A DNA stretch of 64,000 nucleotides from NCBI RefSeq assembly GCF_027923225.1, contig NZ_BSDI01000001.1, positions 39,946 through 103,945 of the forward strand. Reading direction: 5' to 3'. Positions 49,298 through 58,562 of the stretch are shown piece by piece. The stretch comes from Phytohabitans aurantiacus (GTDB lineage Bacteria; Actinomycetota; Actinomycetes; Mycobacteriales; Micromonosporaceae). The position numbers and the translations under genes are program-made. The notes below the pieces were generated by a model that searched no databases, had not been told where the DNA came from, and was given only the letters and a program-made list of their open reading frames with translations. How positions within the stretch are numbered: the first letter of the stretch is position 1; each line of letters begins with the position of its first letter.

Positions 49298-50833
49298 ATG
49301 GCGAGGCGTAAGGGTAGGCATCAGGCACCGCGTCGAGGGGTGGTTGGTCCCGTGCTGCGACCAATCGCCTGGTCCGCCGCGCTCAGTGCCGCCGTCGCCT
49401 TCGCGTTCGCCAGCCCTGTCTACGCCGAGCCCACCGTGCCCAACACGGTTCCCGACGCCGGCACCCGTCCCGCCCCCGCCGGCAGCCTCCTACTCCCCGG
49501 CCAGGCACCGCCCCCCAGCACCGGCGGCTCCACCTACACGCCGCCGCCCACGGTCAACGGCCCGCTCGCCACGCAGGTCTTCAACGCCCGGGTCGAAGTA
49601 CAGACGCTTGAACAGCTGCTGGTCACGCGGCTCCAGGAGCGCGATCAGGCCAAGGCCGACCTCGGCAGCGTCGAGCTCCAGCTGAGCCAGGCCAAGGAGG
49701 CCGTCGCCAAGGCGGAGTCCGCCGCCGACAGCGCCGCCGCCGATGCGCTCAAGGAAGCAGCGGAGCTGCCGCCGGGCATGTTCGGCTCCGACCTGCACGG
49801 GCTCAGCGAGCTGTCGCGCCTCCAGCGCGGCGAGCGGTCCAGCGCCTCGACGCAGGACGCCGACCGCGAGGTGGCACGGGCCAAGGACGCCGAGCGGGTG
49901 GCGCAGGAGGCGTACAACGCGGCGCTGGGTCGCCATCAGATGGCGGTCACGCAGTTCACGACGCTGGAGAGCACCTACAAGACCAAGGACGCCGCGCTCG
50001 CCGAGCTGGAGACGCGCAACGCCGCCCAGCTCGCCGTCATCGAACGGCAGAACGAAGAGGCGGAGCAGCGGCGCGGCGCCCAGTACATCGGCGACGAGAC
50101 GATCGCCGGCAAAGCGGCGCACCCCAAGGCCATCGCGGCCATGCAGTTCGCGAAGGCGCAGATGGGCAAGAGCTACGTCTGGGGCACCGAGGGCCCCGAT
50201 ACGTACGACTGCTCCGGCCTCATGTGGGCGGCGTACCGGTCGGTCGGCTACTACCAGCTTCCCCGGGTGTCCCGTGACCAGTACTACGCCACCCGTGGCA
50301 AGTCGGTGTCCAAGTACGCGCTGCTGCCGGGCGACCTGGTTTTCTTCGCATCTGGCAACAGCTGGACGACCATCCACCACGTGGGCATGTATGTCGGTGG
50401 CGGCATGATGGTCCACGCCCCGAACAGCCGGTCAAAGGTGCAGATCAACGCCGTTTGGTGGTCACGGCTCTTCGCCGCGACCCGGGTGTACGGCGAGGTG
50501 GCCGCGCCGGTCACACCGGCGCCCACGACGCCGGCTCCAACGACGCCAGCGCCGACCACACCGGCACCCACCACTCCACCGGCCACGCCGAAGCCGCCGA
50601 CCACGCCGCCTACGACGCCACCCACGACACCGCCGACCAGCCCGAAGCCGCCGACCACGCCGCCGGCGCCGCCCACCACGCCTCCGACCACGCCGCCGCT
50701 GGCCACGCCCTCGCCGACGCCGCCGGACAGCCCGAGCGCGGCCCCGGGTACGTCCAGCGCCGCTCCCGCCACCTCCGACGCGTCTCCCGACTCGGAGTCG
50801 TCCGCATCGACGTCGGCCAGCAGCGGCTCCTGA
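49298..50833 (+). CDS. Secreted NlpC/P60 peptidoglycan endopeptidase
   Basis: This 511-residue exported protein has a signal peptide (to about 44), a Pro-rich stretch, and a coiled coil (about 85-255) rich in Glu, Ala and Lys. The NlpC/P60 domain (about 275-400) has catalytic Cys in DTYDCSGLMWAAYRSVG and His in HHVGMYVGGGMMVHAP. A 110-residue Pro/Thr tail built of TPAPT and PTTPP repeats follows, probably wall-spanning. RipA/RpfA-like enzymes with this layout cut peptide cross-links in cell division or growth. ATG 49298 is preceded by GGGGAGG. Confidence 0.9.
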   Translation: MARRKGRHQAPRRGVVGPVLRPIAWSAALSAAVAFAFASPVYAEPTVPNTVPDAGTRPAPAGSLLLPGQAPPPSTGGSTYTPPPTVNGPLATQVFNARVEVQTLEQLLVTRLQERDQAKADLGSVELQLSQAKEAVAKAESAADSAAADALKEAAELPPGMFGSDLHGLSELSRLQRGERSSASTQDADREVARAKDAERVAQEAYNAALGRHQMAVTQFTTLESTYKTKDAALAELETRNAAQLAVIERQNEEAEQRRGAQYIGDETIAGKAAHPKAIAAMQFAKAQMGKSYVWGTEGPDTYDCSGLMWAAYRSVGYYQLPRVSRDQYYATRGKSVSKYALLPGDLVFFASGNSWTTIHHVGMYVGGGMMVHAPNSRSKVQINAVWWSRLFAATRVYGEVAAPVTPAPTTPAPTTPAPTTPAPTTPPATPKPPTTPPTTPPTTPPTSPKPPTTPPAPPTTPPTTPPLATPSPTPPDSPSAAPGTSSAAPATSDASPDSESSASTSASSGS

Positions 50834-50912
50834 CCTGAGCCTTCCGGGTCTGGGTGGGCTGGCGGGCGCGGATATGGCACGGTGAGAAGTGAAGGGGACG
50901 CGGGAGGCGAAG

Positions 50913-52943
50913 ATGAACGAGCACCAGTCCGGCGACCCGGCGGCTGGCCGGGAGGCGTCGGCGGATCTGCCGCCGCCCCCGCCCGTCGGCACAGCGCTGC
51001 CGGAGGCACCACCCGAAGACCTGCCCGAGGCGTACGAGTTGCCGCCGCCACCGCCCGCGGGAGCCCTGTGGCCCGGCTTCGCCCCCGCTGACCCGGCACC
51101 GCCTTCTCCCGTGTCGGCGCCACCGGTCGTATCGGCACCTCCTGCTGTCGCATCGGCGCCAGCTTCTAAGGCGGCGCCGGCTTCTGAGGTGGCGTCAGCT
51201 TCTCAAGCGGCGCCAGCTTCTCAAGCGGCGGGCGGGATCACGCCCCTGCCGCCTGGTGCGCTGGTCTGGAGCACGCCGCCCGGCCTGCCGGTGGTAACGC
51301 CGGACAAGCCGGCCGTCAGGGGGCGCGCGACTGTGGCGTCCGCTTCCACGCCGGCCCCCGGCGAGCTCGCCGGGCTGCCGTCGCGGGGCGCCAGCAGCGG
51401 CACCACCTACCGGGCCGGCGACGCTGCCGCGGCGGCGAAGGAAGAGCCCGCGCCGCAGCCACCAGCCAGTACGGATCCTCCTCCGGTCCCGTCGCCCCAG
51501 ATGGCACCGGCCGGATCGGCGCCACCGCTCGCGCGGCGCCAGCCCAAGGCGCCGGTCGACAGTTCTCCGTGGTCGGCCTTCGCGGTGGCATGGAAAGATC
51601 CCGCGCCGGACGCCCCCGCATCGCCCGCTCCGGCTCCCGCGTCTGGCCCGCCCGCCTACAGCACGCCGCCGGCTGGCGCTTCCCTGCCAGGCGCGCCGTC
51701 GCACGAGGCGCCCGTCTCGGGCCTGCCGTCCTACAGCACGCCGCCGGCCGCGACCTCGTACGAGGCGCCCCCGCCCGGTGTGCCCTCCTTCGGCGCTGCC
51801 GCTGCGGTGGCTGGCCGCGCCTCGGCATCGGCCGCGGTCTCCGCTCCGCCGGCGTCCGGTCCACCGGCACCGACGTCAGCGCCGCCCGCACCGACCTCCG
51901 GGGCACCGGCCGCCGGGCAGACTCCCGAGTACGTGCTTCCCGCACAGCGCTCCGGCGAGCCTGGCGCGTCCGCGCGGGCGCGCGTCTCCGTCCCGGGTGC
52001 TCCGCAGCCGACCGCCGACGAAATCAGGGCGGCGCTGCTGCGCGGCACCGGAAGCCAGGCACGGATCTACCGCGCACCGACCGCCAACGAGCCCGCGCCT
52101 CCTGACGAGCCGCCTCGTCCGGAGCCGCCCGGACCAGGGCCGGCGCCAAATCCGTTCCCACCGCCAGAGCCGGTGCCACCGGTGCCCGTGCCACCCGGCC
52201 CCGCGCCCACTCCGGCGCCACCCGGGCCACCCCCAGCACCGGAACCCGCGCCACCGTTCCCGCCACCACCGCCCACAATGAGCACACCATGGCCGCCGGC
52301 AGTGAGCACGCCACCGCCGGCAACGAGAACACCACCGCCCGCGATGAGCGCGCCATCCCCACCCACGGCGAGCACGCCACCGCCGGCAATGAGCGCGCCA
52401 TCACCGATGGCGAGCACCCCACCGTCCGCGATGAGCACGCCACCATCACCCACGGCGAGCGCCGCGCCGAGCGCGGCGGGCGCGCCACCCGTCGTGCCGG
52501 CCCCGGCGCTACCGAGTTGGCCGCCGGCGGGTAATCCCACCGCGCCTGCTGGCTGGGGTGCCCCGGCTGCCGACCGGGTCGAAGAGCCCGAAGGGCGGCC
52601 CGACAGCGCGCCGCCGGCGGCGGTGTCCACATCGGCCGAGTACGGGCAGTGGGCACGCGGTCAGCGTCCACATGGGACTGTCTACGGCGGACCGGGCAGC
52701 GAGCCGCCGCCGCACATGACCATGGCGGTGCCGAACGGCCCTCACCTGGAAAACTCTGGCTCGCTCACCGGCCACATCCTGGCTCAGGGCTGGTCCGACG
52801 AGACGAGCAACGGCCGCAGCACCGCCAAGGTCATGGTCATCATGGCGATCGTGCTGGGCGTGGTCGTCATGCTCGGAGTGATCGCCGCACTCGCCGCGGG
52901 CGACACGTTCAGCAACCTTTTCGACGGTCTGCTGAACGGCTGA
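50913..52943 (+). CDS. Large Pro/Ala-rich cytosolic-facing protein with C-terminal TM anchor
   Basis: Of 676 residues, about 600 are low-complexity Pro, Ala and Ser. Repeated PPPPP, SAPPA and PAPEPAPP runs are visible, and a degenerate SAPSPxxSTPPPAM-type tandem repeat occurs near 455-525. A short charged stretch (VEEPEGRPDS) and a conserved-looking segment near the end precede a TM (about 645-668) ending GDTFSNLFDGLLNG. There is no signal peptide, so the bulk is probably cytoplasmic with a tail anchor. ATG 50913 is fixed by GGGAGGCGAAG; GTG 50889 is less likely. Function unknown. Confidence 0.75.
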   Translation: MNEHQSGDPAAGREASADLPPPPPVGTALPEAPPEDLPEAYELPPPPPAGALWPGFAPADPAPPSPVSAPPVVSAPPAVASAPASKAAPASEVASASQAAPASQAAGGITPLPPGALVWSTPPGLPVVTPDKPAVRGRATVASASTPAPGELAGLPSRGASSGTTYRAGDAAAAAKEEPAPQPPASTDPPPVPSPQMAPAGSAPPLARRQPKAPVDSSPWSAFAVAWKDPAPDAPASPAPAPASGPPAYSTPPAGASLPGAPSHEAPVSGLPSYSTPPAATSYEAPPPGVPSFGAAAAVAGRASASAAVSAPPASGPPAPTSAPPAPTSGAPAAGQTPEYVLPAQRSGEPGASARARVSVPGAPQPTADEIRAALLRGTGSQARIYRAPTANEPAPPDEPPRPEPPGPGPAPNPFPPPEPVPPVPVPPGPAPTPAPPGPPPAPEPAPPFPPPPPTMSTPWPPAVSTPPPATRTPPPAMSAPSPPTASTPPPAMSAPSPMASTPPSAMSTPPSPTASAAPSAAGAPPVVPAPALPSWPPAGNPTAPAGWGAPAADRVEEPEGRPDSAPPAAVSTSAEYGQWARGQRPHGTVYGGPGSEPPPHMTMAVPNGPHLENSGSLTGHILAQGWSDETSNGRSTAKVMVIMAIVLGVVVMLGVIAALAAGDTFSNLFDGLLNG

Positions 52944-53119
52944 GCCCTTTGGGGTGAGCACGCCCACGTGGGCGCGCGCCGCCGCGTACACGTACACTTG
53001 TCGAGATCACTGACCTGGCGCGGCCGTTTCCGCGCCCATGGGCGTTCTTTCTGGCGATCGGCGGCGAGCTGCGGGCCGCGGCGGGGCCATGCGAAGAGGG
53101 CCCCCGTTGAGAGGTTTAC

Positions 53120-54487
53120 TTGACCACCTTCGCTGACCCCAGCACGTTTCCGTCCGTTTTCGACTCCTCTGCGGAGCCCAGCTTCACCGACCTTGGTCTG
53201 CCGCGCCCCCTCGTGCGGGCGCTCGACCGGGAAGGCATCACCACACCATTCGAGATCCAAGCCGCCACGGTGCCAGACGCCCTGGCCGGCCGCGACGTGC
53301 TCGGCCGCGGCCAGACCGGCTCCGGTAAGACGCTGGCGTTCGGCCTGCCGCTGCTGGCCCGCCTGTCAGCCGGTCCGAAGGCCCGGCCGCGCCACCCGCG
53401 CGCGCTGATCCTGGTACCGACCCGCGAACTCGCCATGCAGGTCGCCGACGCGCTCCGGCCGCTGGGCCGCGCTGTTGGCCTGTTCCTCGGCACCGCGGTC
53501 GGCGGCGTGCCCTACGACCGGCAGATCGACGGGCTGCGGCGGGGCGTCGATGTGATGGTGGCCACGCCGGGGCGCTTGGGTGACCTGATCCAGCGCGGCG
53601 CCTGCTCGCTCGACGACATCGACATCACGGTCCTCGACGAGGCCGACCAGATGGCCGACATGGGCTTCCTGCCCGAGGTCACCGAGTTGCTCGGCAAGAC
53701 GCCAGCCGGTGGGCAGCGGCTGCTCTTCTCGGCCACCCTCGACGGCGACGTCGACACGCTGGTCAAGCGCTTCATGACCGACCCGGTGACGCACTCGACC
53801 GCGCCGCCGGTGGCCACGGTCAGCACGATGGACCACCACATGCTGCTGATCCCGCCGCACGACAAGTTCGGGGTAGCCGCCTCGATCGCCGCGCGCGAGG
53901 GTCGCACGATCATGTTCGTTCGCACCCAGATGGGCGTCGACCGGCTGGTCGGGCAGCTCGCCGCGGTGGGCGTACGGGCGGGGGCGCTGCACGGCGGCAA
54001 GACCCAGCGGGCCCGCACCCGGACCCTGGCGGAGTTCCGCGAGGGGCGGGTCGGCGTGCTGGTGGCCACCGACGTGGCGGCCCGCGGCATCCACGTCGAC
54101 GACGTGTCGCTCGTCGTGCACATCGATCCGCCGAACGACTCCAAGGACTACCTGCACCGTGCCGGCCGCACCGCGCGCGCCGGCGAGTCGGGCGCGGTCG
54201 TCACCCTGGTACTGCCCAAGCAGCGCCGGTCGACGCTCGCCCTGCTGCAGCGGGCCGGTGTGAAGCCGACGGAGACCCGCGTACGGGCCGGCGACCAGGC
54301 ACTGGCCGACGTGACCGGTGCCCGCGAGCCCAGCGGCGTACCGGTGGTCGAAGAGCCCACTCCGTCTCCGGCTCCCCGCCGGGGCGACCGGGCGCCTCGA
54401 TTCGACCGTCCGCGTGGCTCCCGGCCGCCGCGGCGCCGCTTCGAGCACGAAGGTTCGCGTGCGAAGGACCGCACACCGCGCGGATAA
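53120..54487 (+). CDS. DEAD-box ATP-dependent RNA helicase
   Basis: This 455-residue RhlE/DeaD-like RNA helicase has a Q-motif-like FTDLGLPRPLVRALDREGI, motif I GRGQTGSGKTLAF, Ia PTRELAMQV, II VLDEADQMADMGF and III FSATLDGD. Domain 2 carries ATDVAARGIHVDDVSLVVH and HRAGRTARAGESG. A basic Arg-rich tail (last 50 residues) probably binds RNA. The start is TTG 53120, 5 nt after GAGAGG. The 176-nt leader is GC-rich; DEAD-box leaders are often cold-regulated, but I see no specific element. Confidence 0.92.
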   Translation: MTTFADPSTFPSVFDSSAEPSFTDLGLPRPLVRALDREGITTPFEIQAATVPDALAGRDVLGRGQTGSGKTLAFGLPLLARLSAGPKARPRHPRALILVPTRELAMQVADALRPLGRAVGLFLGTAVGGVPYDRQIDGLRRGVDVMVATPGRLGDLIQRGACSLDDIDITVLDEADQMADMGFLPEVTELLGKTPAGGQRLLFSATLDGDVDTLVKRFMTDPVTHSTAPPVATVSTMDHHMLLIPPHDKFGVAASIAAREGRTIMFVRTQMGVDRLVGQLAAVGVRAGALHGGKTQRARTRTLAEFREGRVGVLVATDVAARGIHVDDVSLVVHIDPPNDSKDYLHRAGRTARAGESGAVVTLVLPKQRRSTLALLQRAGVKPTETRVRAGDQALADVTGAREPSGVPVVEEPTPSPAPRRGDRAPRFDRPRGSRPPRRRFEHEGSRAKDRTPRG

Positions 54488-54498
54488 TCACGGGCGTG

Positions 54499-55113
54499 AT
54501 GCCTGCGGCGCTCTTCTGGGAACGCATCGACAGCAGTGGGTCGGATCTGGCCCTTGTGGATGATCGCCGCGGGCTGTACGCCCGCGGCTATGCCACCGCC
54601 ATCGACCCGATACCGCACGTGTGCCGGTACGAGCTGGTCACCGACGAGGGCTGGGCGACCGCCCGGCTGGACGTGAGCGCCGAGGGAGCCGGCTGGCTGC
54701 GCACGCTCAAGCTGGAGCGGGCCGCCGGCCGGTGGCGTGCGAGTACCGCCGAGCAGGGTGACCTGGACGCAGCGCTCATCGCGGCCGGTCACCCGCCGGT
54801 CGGGCTGCCCGGCACCGAAGAGCCCGAACGGCTACGCGACGCGATCGACGTCGACCTGTGGGCGGCGCCCCTGCCGAACACGTTGCCGATCCGGCGGCTC
54901 GATCTGCTGCGCGCCCCGCCCGGCACCGCGCACCGGCTCACGATGGCGTTCGTGCGGCTGCCCAGCCTGGCGGTCTTTCCCAGCGAGCAGATCTACACGG
55001 CGGTCGGCCCTGACACGGTTCGCTTCGCGAGCGGCACGTTCACCGCTGACCTGACGGTGGACGCGAAGGGGTACGTCACGCACTATCCCGGGCTCGCGGT
55101 CCGAAAACCCTGA
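54499..55113 (+). CDS. Putative glycolipid-binding family protein (PF06475-like)
   Basis: This 204-residue single-domain protein has the family pattern FWERIDSSGSDLALVD at the start and PLPNTLPIRRLDLL with TMAFVRLPSLAVFPSEQ in the middle. It ends TVDAKGYVTHYPGLA. Members resemble lipoprotein-like beta barrels; biochemical role is poorly known. ATG 54499 or GTG 54496 both give the same protein within one residue. It lies 11 nt after the helicase gene and may be cotranscribed. Its 3' end overlaps the convergent phosphoesterase gene by 38 nt. Confidence 0.8.
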   Translation: MPAALFWERIDSSGSDLALVDDRRGLYARGYATAIDPIPHVCRYELVTDEGWATARLDVSAEGAGWLRTLKLERAAGRWRASTAEQGDLDAALIAAGHPPVGLPGTEEPERLRDAIDVDLWAAPLPNTLPIRRLDLLRAPPGTAHRLTMAFVRLPSLAVFPSEQIYTAVGPDTVRFASGTFTADLTVDAKGYVTHYPGLAVRKP

Positions 55114-55798
55114 GCGCGTCCGCGTCCGAGGCGGCTGACCGTACGAAGTAGTCGGCCCACTTCGCGGCGTCGGGGTACCCGGACTCGGCGGCGATCCGGG
55201 CACATGCCGCGTCGAGGTCGAAGCGGGTGCGGCGCAGGCTCACCCCGTCGCCGAGCAGCGCCCAGTGCGCGCCCGCACCGCCGTACGGCATGCCGACGCT
55301 GCCCGGGTTGACGACGAGCCGCCGGTCGGCGAGGCGCACGAACGGCATGTGCGTGTGGCCGCACACCACGGTCGTGACCTCGTCGGGTACGCCCGCGAAG
55401 ACGGTGGCCCACCGGTCGAGTGGACTGTCGACGAGCACCACCTCTTCGTCGTCACGCGGGGTGGCGTGGCAGAAGAGCGTCGATCCTAAGGTGACCGTCA
55501 ACGGCAGCCCGCCGAGCAGTTTCCGCTGGTCGTCGCGCAACTGGCTGGCCGCCCACCGGGAGACCGGCTCCTCGGTGGTAGCGGCGGCAAGTTCACGGTC
55601 GGCGTTGCCGCGTACCCACACCGCCCGCTCGCCCAGCGAGCTGAGCAGATCGATGGTCTCGACCGGCTGCGGCCCGGCAGCCAGGTCACCGGTGAGCACG
55701 ATGAGGTCGGCATCGCGCACGTCTGGCTCGGCGAGCACCGCTTCCAGCGCCGGCAGTACCCCGTGAATGTCTGACAGGACGGCGATCCGGTCAGGCAT
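55076..55798 (-). CDS. Calcineurin-like metallophosphoesterase
   Basis: This 240-residue protein of the YfcE/MJ0936-like class has the metal motifs VLSDIHGVLPALEAVL, LIVLTGDLAAGPQP, VRGNADREL, LFCHATPRDDEEV and VVCGHTHMPFVR, all ligand residues present. It then has VVNPGSVGMPYGG. It hydrolyses an unknown phosphoester. The ATG at 55798 overlaps the end of the Cds1-like gene by 8 nt, so it is the third gene of the lrp-cds1-phosphoesterase operon. Confidence 0.9.
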   Translation of the reverse strand: MPDRIAVLSDIHGVLPALEAVLAEPDVRDADLIVLTGDLAAGPQPVETIDLLSSLGERAVWVRGNADRELAAATTEEPVSRWAASQLRDDQRKLLGGLPLTVTLGSTLFCHATPRDDEEVVLVDSPLDRWATVFAGVPDEVTTVVCGHTHMPFVRLADRRLVVNPGSVGMPYGGAGAHWALLGDGVSLRRTRFDLDAACARIAAESGYPDAAKWADYFVRSAASDADALRVFGPRARDSA

Positions 55799-56888
55799 CG
55801 CCGGCCCATTCGCCGGTGGCGAGGAAGCGGTCGACGGTGGCGCGGGGCGGGGCAAGATCGAGGCCCTGCGCGGCCACCCAGGCGTCGGAGTAGTACGTGT
55901 CGGCGTATCGCTCGCCGCCGTCGCAGAGCAGCGTCACGACGGAACCCGTCTCGCCGGCACCGAGCATCTCGCTGATCAGGCCGAAGGCGCCCCACAGGTT
56001 GGTACCCGTCGATCCTCCGACGCGGCGGCCGAGTACCGCCGAGGCGGCACGCATCGCGGCGAGCGAGGCGGCGTCCGGCACCCGGACCATGCGGTCGACG
56101 ACGGCCGGCTGGAACGACGGCTCGACGCGCGGCCGCCCGATGCCCTCGATGCGGGAGCCGAGCCCCGTCTCCACTCCCCAGTCGGCCGCCTGCCACGCGG
56201 GGAAGAACGCCGAGTGCTCCGGGTCGACCACGCAGACCTTGGTGCCGAGCCGGCGGTACCGGACATAGCGACCGATGGTGGCGCTGGTGCCACCGGTCCC
56301 GGCCCCGACCACGACCCACGCCGGCACGGGATGGCGCTCCAGCGACATCTGCTCGTAGATCGACTCGGCGATGTTGTTGTTGCCACGCCAGTCGGTGGCG
56401 CGCTCGGCGTACGTGAACTGGTCCATGAAGTGGCCGCCGGTGTCTTCGGCGAGCCAGCGGGCCTCGACCACGACGGTGGCGGGGTCTTCGACCAGGTGGC
56501 ACTTGCCGCCCTGGAACTCGATGAGCGCGATCTTCTCGGGCGACGTGGAGGCCGGCATCACGGCGATGAAGGGCAGGCCGAGCATCCGCGCGAAGTACGC
56601 CTCGGAGACCGCCGTCGAGCCGGACGACGCCTCGACGATCGTGGTGTGCGGGCCGATCCAGCCGTTACACAGGCCATAGAGGAACAGCGAGCGGGCCAGC
56701 CGGTGCTTCAGCGAGCCGGTGGGGTGCACGGACTCGTCCTTGAGGTACAGGTCGACGCCCCACGCGGCGGGCAGCGGAAACGGCAGCAGGTGCGTGTCGG
56801 CGGACCGGTTGGCGTCGGCCTCGACCTTGGCGATGGCTTCCGCCACCCAGGCCCGACCCTCCTCGTCACACCGGTCCAGCATCTCCAT
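55791..56888 (-). CDS. cds1: PLP-dependent L-cysteine desulfhydrase-like protein (Cds1-type)
   Basis: This 365-residue fold-type II PLP enzyme has lysine in the PTGSLKHRLARSLFLYG segment, an asparagine-loop equivalent EASSGSTAVSEA, the phosphate-binding glycine loop VVGAGTGGTSATIGR, and a C-terminal LLCDGGERYADTYYSDAW. It matches the cysteine-synthase-related group containing mycobacterial Cds1, which degrades L-cysteine to H2S, ammonia and pyruvate. The cysteine synthase motif TSGNTG is altered, in line with desulfhydrase rather than synthase activity. Two in-frame ATGs (56891 and 56888) are possible. It overlaps the Lrp gene by 23-26 nt, and that regulator probably controls it. Confidence 0.85.
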   Translation of the reverse strand: MEMLDRCDEEGRAWVAEAIAKVEADANRSADTHLLPFPLPAAWGVDLYLKDESVHPTGSLKHRLARSLFLYGLCNGWIGPHTTIVEASSGSTAVSEAYFARMLGLPFIAVMPASTSPEKIALIEFQGGKCHLVEDPATVVVEARWLAEDTGGHFMDQFTYAERATDWRGNNNIAESIYEQMSLERHPVPAWVVVGAGTGGTSATIGRYVRYRRLGTKVCVVDPEHSAFFPAWQAADWGVETGLGSRIEGIGRPRVEPSFQPAVVDRMVRVPDAASLAAMRAASAVLGRRVGGSTGTNLWGAFGLISEMLGAGETGSVVTLLCDGGERYADTYYSDAWVAAQGLDLAPPRATVDRFLATGEWAGDA

Positions 56889-57342
56889 CATCGGACGGTA
56901 GCAAGGGCTGCGGGCGCCCCTCCCACTTGGTCGAGAGGGCGATCGCGGTGCGTGTGGACGCGACGCCGCGGGTCCGGTTGAGCCGGACGATCAGGTGCTC
57001 CAGCTCGGCGATCGTCGCCACTCGCACCTTGAGCAGGAACGACTCCACACCGGCCATGAAGTAGCAGGACTCGATCTCGGGCATCTCGCGCAGCTCGGCG
57101 AGGACCTCGTCGGAGTCGCCGTCGGAGTCCTGTACGAGGCCGATGAGCGCGGTCACACCGAGGCCGATGGCTTCCGGATCGGCGTCGGCGTGGTATCCAC
57201 GAAGGATGCCGCTGGTCTCGAGCTTGCCGACGCGATCGTGCACGGCTGGGGCAGACAACCCGACCTGTCGGGCGAGCTCGGCGTACGAGAGCCGGGCATT
57301 CGCGCGCAATAGGTCTACAAGCCTCAGATCGATACCGTCCAC
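56866..57342 (-). CDS. Lrp/AsnC-family regulator
   Basis: This 158-residue protein has an N-terminal HTH (GIDLRLVDLLRANARLSYAE, then LARQVGLSAPAVHDRVGKLE). The C-terminal RAM effector domain has ESCYFMAGVESFLLKVRV. GTG 57342 begins the domain directly. Overlap with the cds1-like gene suggests it senses cysteine or a related amino acid and regulates that gene, as CyuR-like Lrp proteins do (inference). Divergent from the bldC-like gene, with 188 nt between. Confidence 0.9.
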   Translation of the reverse strand: MDGIDLRLVDLLRANARLSYAELARQVGLSAPAVHDRVGKLETSGILRGYHADADPEAIGLGVTALIGLVQDSDGDSDEVLAELREMPEIESCYFMAGVESFLLKVRVATIAELEHLIVRLNRTRGVASTRTAIALSTKWEGRPQPLLPSDDGDAGPV

Positions 57343-57530
57343 GGTTGCTAGACCCTAACAGCACGGGAAGGCGAGGAGGGCTCGCAAATCCTACCGTCTA
57401 ACTTCCCAGACAGTGCGTTTTCCCTGTTTCCCGGACACGACACGCTCGCGGTGCTGTAATGACCGTACGTCCCTATCGAGGCTGTCGGGACATCACCCGG
57501 CGTGGCTTCGTCGACGCAAGGGAGGGGCCC

Positions 57531-57836
57531 GTGGACACTGGAGATCGTCTGCTGACGCCGGGCGAGGTGGCTGCGCTGTTCCGCGTCGACCCGAAGACCG
57601 TGACGCGGTGGGCGGCGGCGGGCCGAATTGGCAGCATTCGTACGCCTGGCGGGCACCGGCGCTTTCGGGAGTCGGAGGTACGAGCGCTGCTCGAAGGCGA
57701 GGGCGAGTTGGAAGCCCTGCGCGACGAGTCCGCCCCACCACCGAGCACAGCTCATCGGCCGCGAAACGACGGACCCGGCGGGCAACACCCGGGTCCGAGT
57801 CGCACAAATCACAACTCGCCCAGCTCCGCTCGCTGA
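57531..57836 (+). CDS. bldC: BldC-like MerR-type DNA-binding protein
   Basis: This 101-residue protein has a single winged HTH (residues 8-60): LLTPGEVAALFRVDPKTVTR, WAAAGRIGSI, then RTPGGHRRFRESEVRALL. This is very close to BldC, the developmental regulator of Streptomyces. A 40-residue Pro/Arg/Ser tail is longer than in BldC itself (68 aa). GTG 57531 is fixed by GGAGGGG 3-9 nt upstream. It is monocistronic with a terminator hairpin after it. A role in development or the sporulation cycle is inferred from the family. Confidence 0.9.
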   Translation: MDTGDRLLTPGEVAALFRVDPKTVTRWAAAGRIGSIRTPGGHRRFRESEVRALLEGEGELEALRDESAPPPSTAHRPRNDGPGGQHPGPSRTNHNSPSSAR

Positions 57837-57844
57837 GCAGTCAC

Positions 57845-57879
57845 AGGCGCCCGCACCGGCAATCGCCGGTGCGGCGCCT
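57845..57879. terminator. Bidirectional terminator between bldC and ubiX
   Basis: AGGCGCCCGCACCGGC (57845-57860) pairs with GCCGGTGCGGCGCCT (57865-57879), with one bulged base and a 4-nt loop. It lies between the bldC stop (57836) and the ubiX stop at 57879, serving both convergent genes. Confidence 0.75.
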
Positions 57880-58502
57880 CAGCGCGCCCCCAACTCACCG
57901 GTCCACCGGCGAAACAGGGTGTGCTCGACGCCTAACGCGTCAAGAATCTTGCCGGCGACGAAGTCGATGAGCTGCTGCGCTGACGCCGAGGCACCGGCAC
58001 CGTAGAAGCCGGGACTGGCCGGCAGCACCACCGCACCCGCGTCGTGCAGGGCGATCAGGTGCTCCAGATGGCTGCGGGTGACCGGGGTCTCCCGGGGCAC
58101 CACGACGACCCGCCGGCGCTCCTTGAGGTGCACCTCGGCGGCGCGCTGGAGCAGATCCTTGGACAGGCCGATCGCGATACCCGCGCACGCCGCGGTGCTC
58201 GCCGGCACGACCACCATGCCGCGCGCCGGGTACGAGCCGCTGCTCGGTCCGGCGGCGAGGTCACCGGCCGGCCAGTGGACGATGTCGGCGCCGCCCAGGT
58301 CACGGCCGAGCCAGGTGGTCAGGTCGTCTTTCCAGTGCGCGTCGCGGAAGGCGTGCCCGGTCTCGTCGAGGATCGTCAGCCGCGCGGCTCGGGACACCAC
58401 GAGATCGATCGACTCTCCGGCATCGATGAGCCCCCGCAGCACCGCCGCCGCGTACGGCGTGCCAGATGCACCAGAGACACCGACGATCGTCGGCTTTCGC
58501 AT
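57879..58502 (-). CDS. ubiX: Flavin prenyltransferase UbiX (menaquinone pathway MqnM role)
   Basis: UbiX makes prenylated FMN, the cofactor of UbiD-type decarboxylases. The 207-residue product has the Rossmann start TIVGVSGASGTPYAAAVLRG, VVSRAAR, VVVPASTAACAGIAIGL and VVVPRETPVTRSHLEHLIAL. It ends with SAQQLIDFVAGKILDALGV, all standard. Needed by the UbiD-type enzyme at 60325. The 61-nt gap to the divergent terpene synthase gene holds both promoters. Confidence 0.94.
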   Translation of the reverse strand: MRKPTIVGVSGASGTPYAAAVLRGLIDAGESIDLVVSRAARLTILDETGHAFRDAHWKDDLTTWLGRDLGGADIVHWPAGDLAAGPSSGSYPARGMVVVPASTAACAGIAIGLSKDLLQRAAEVHLKERRRVVVVPRETPVTRSHLEHLIALHDAGAVVLPASPGFYGAGASASAQQLIDFVAGKILDALGVEHTLFRRWTGELGAR

Positions 58503-58562
58503 CGTTCCAGCGTAAGGCTACCGTCATCAGACTGACGTTTGGCCGGACGGCAGGAGGCGGCG

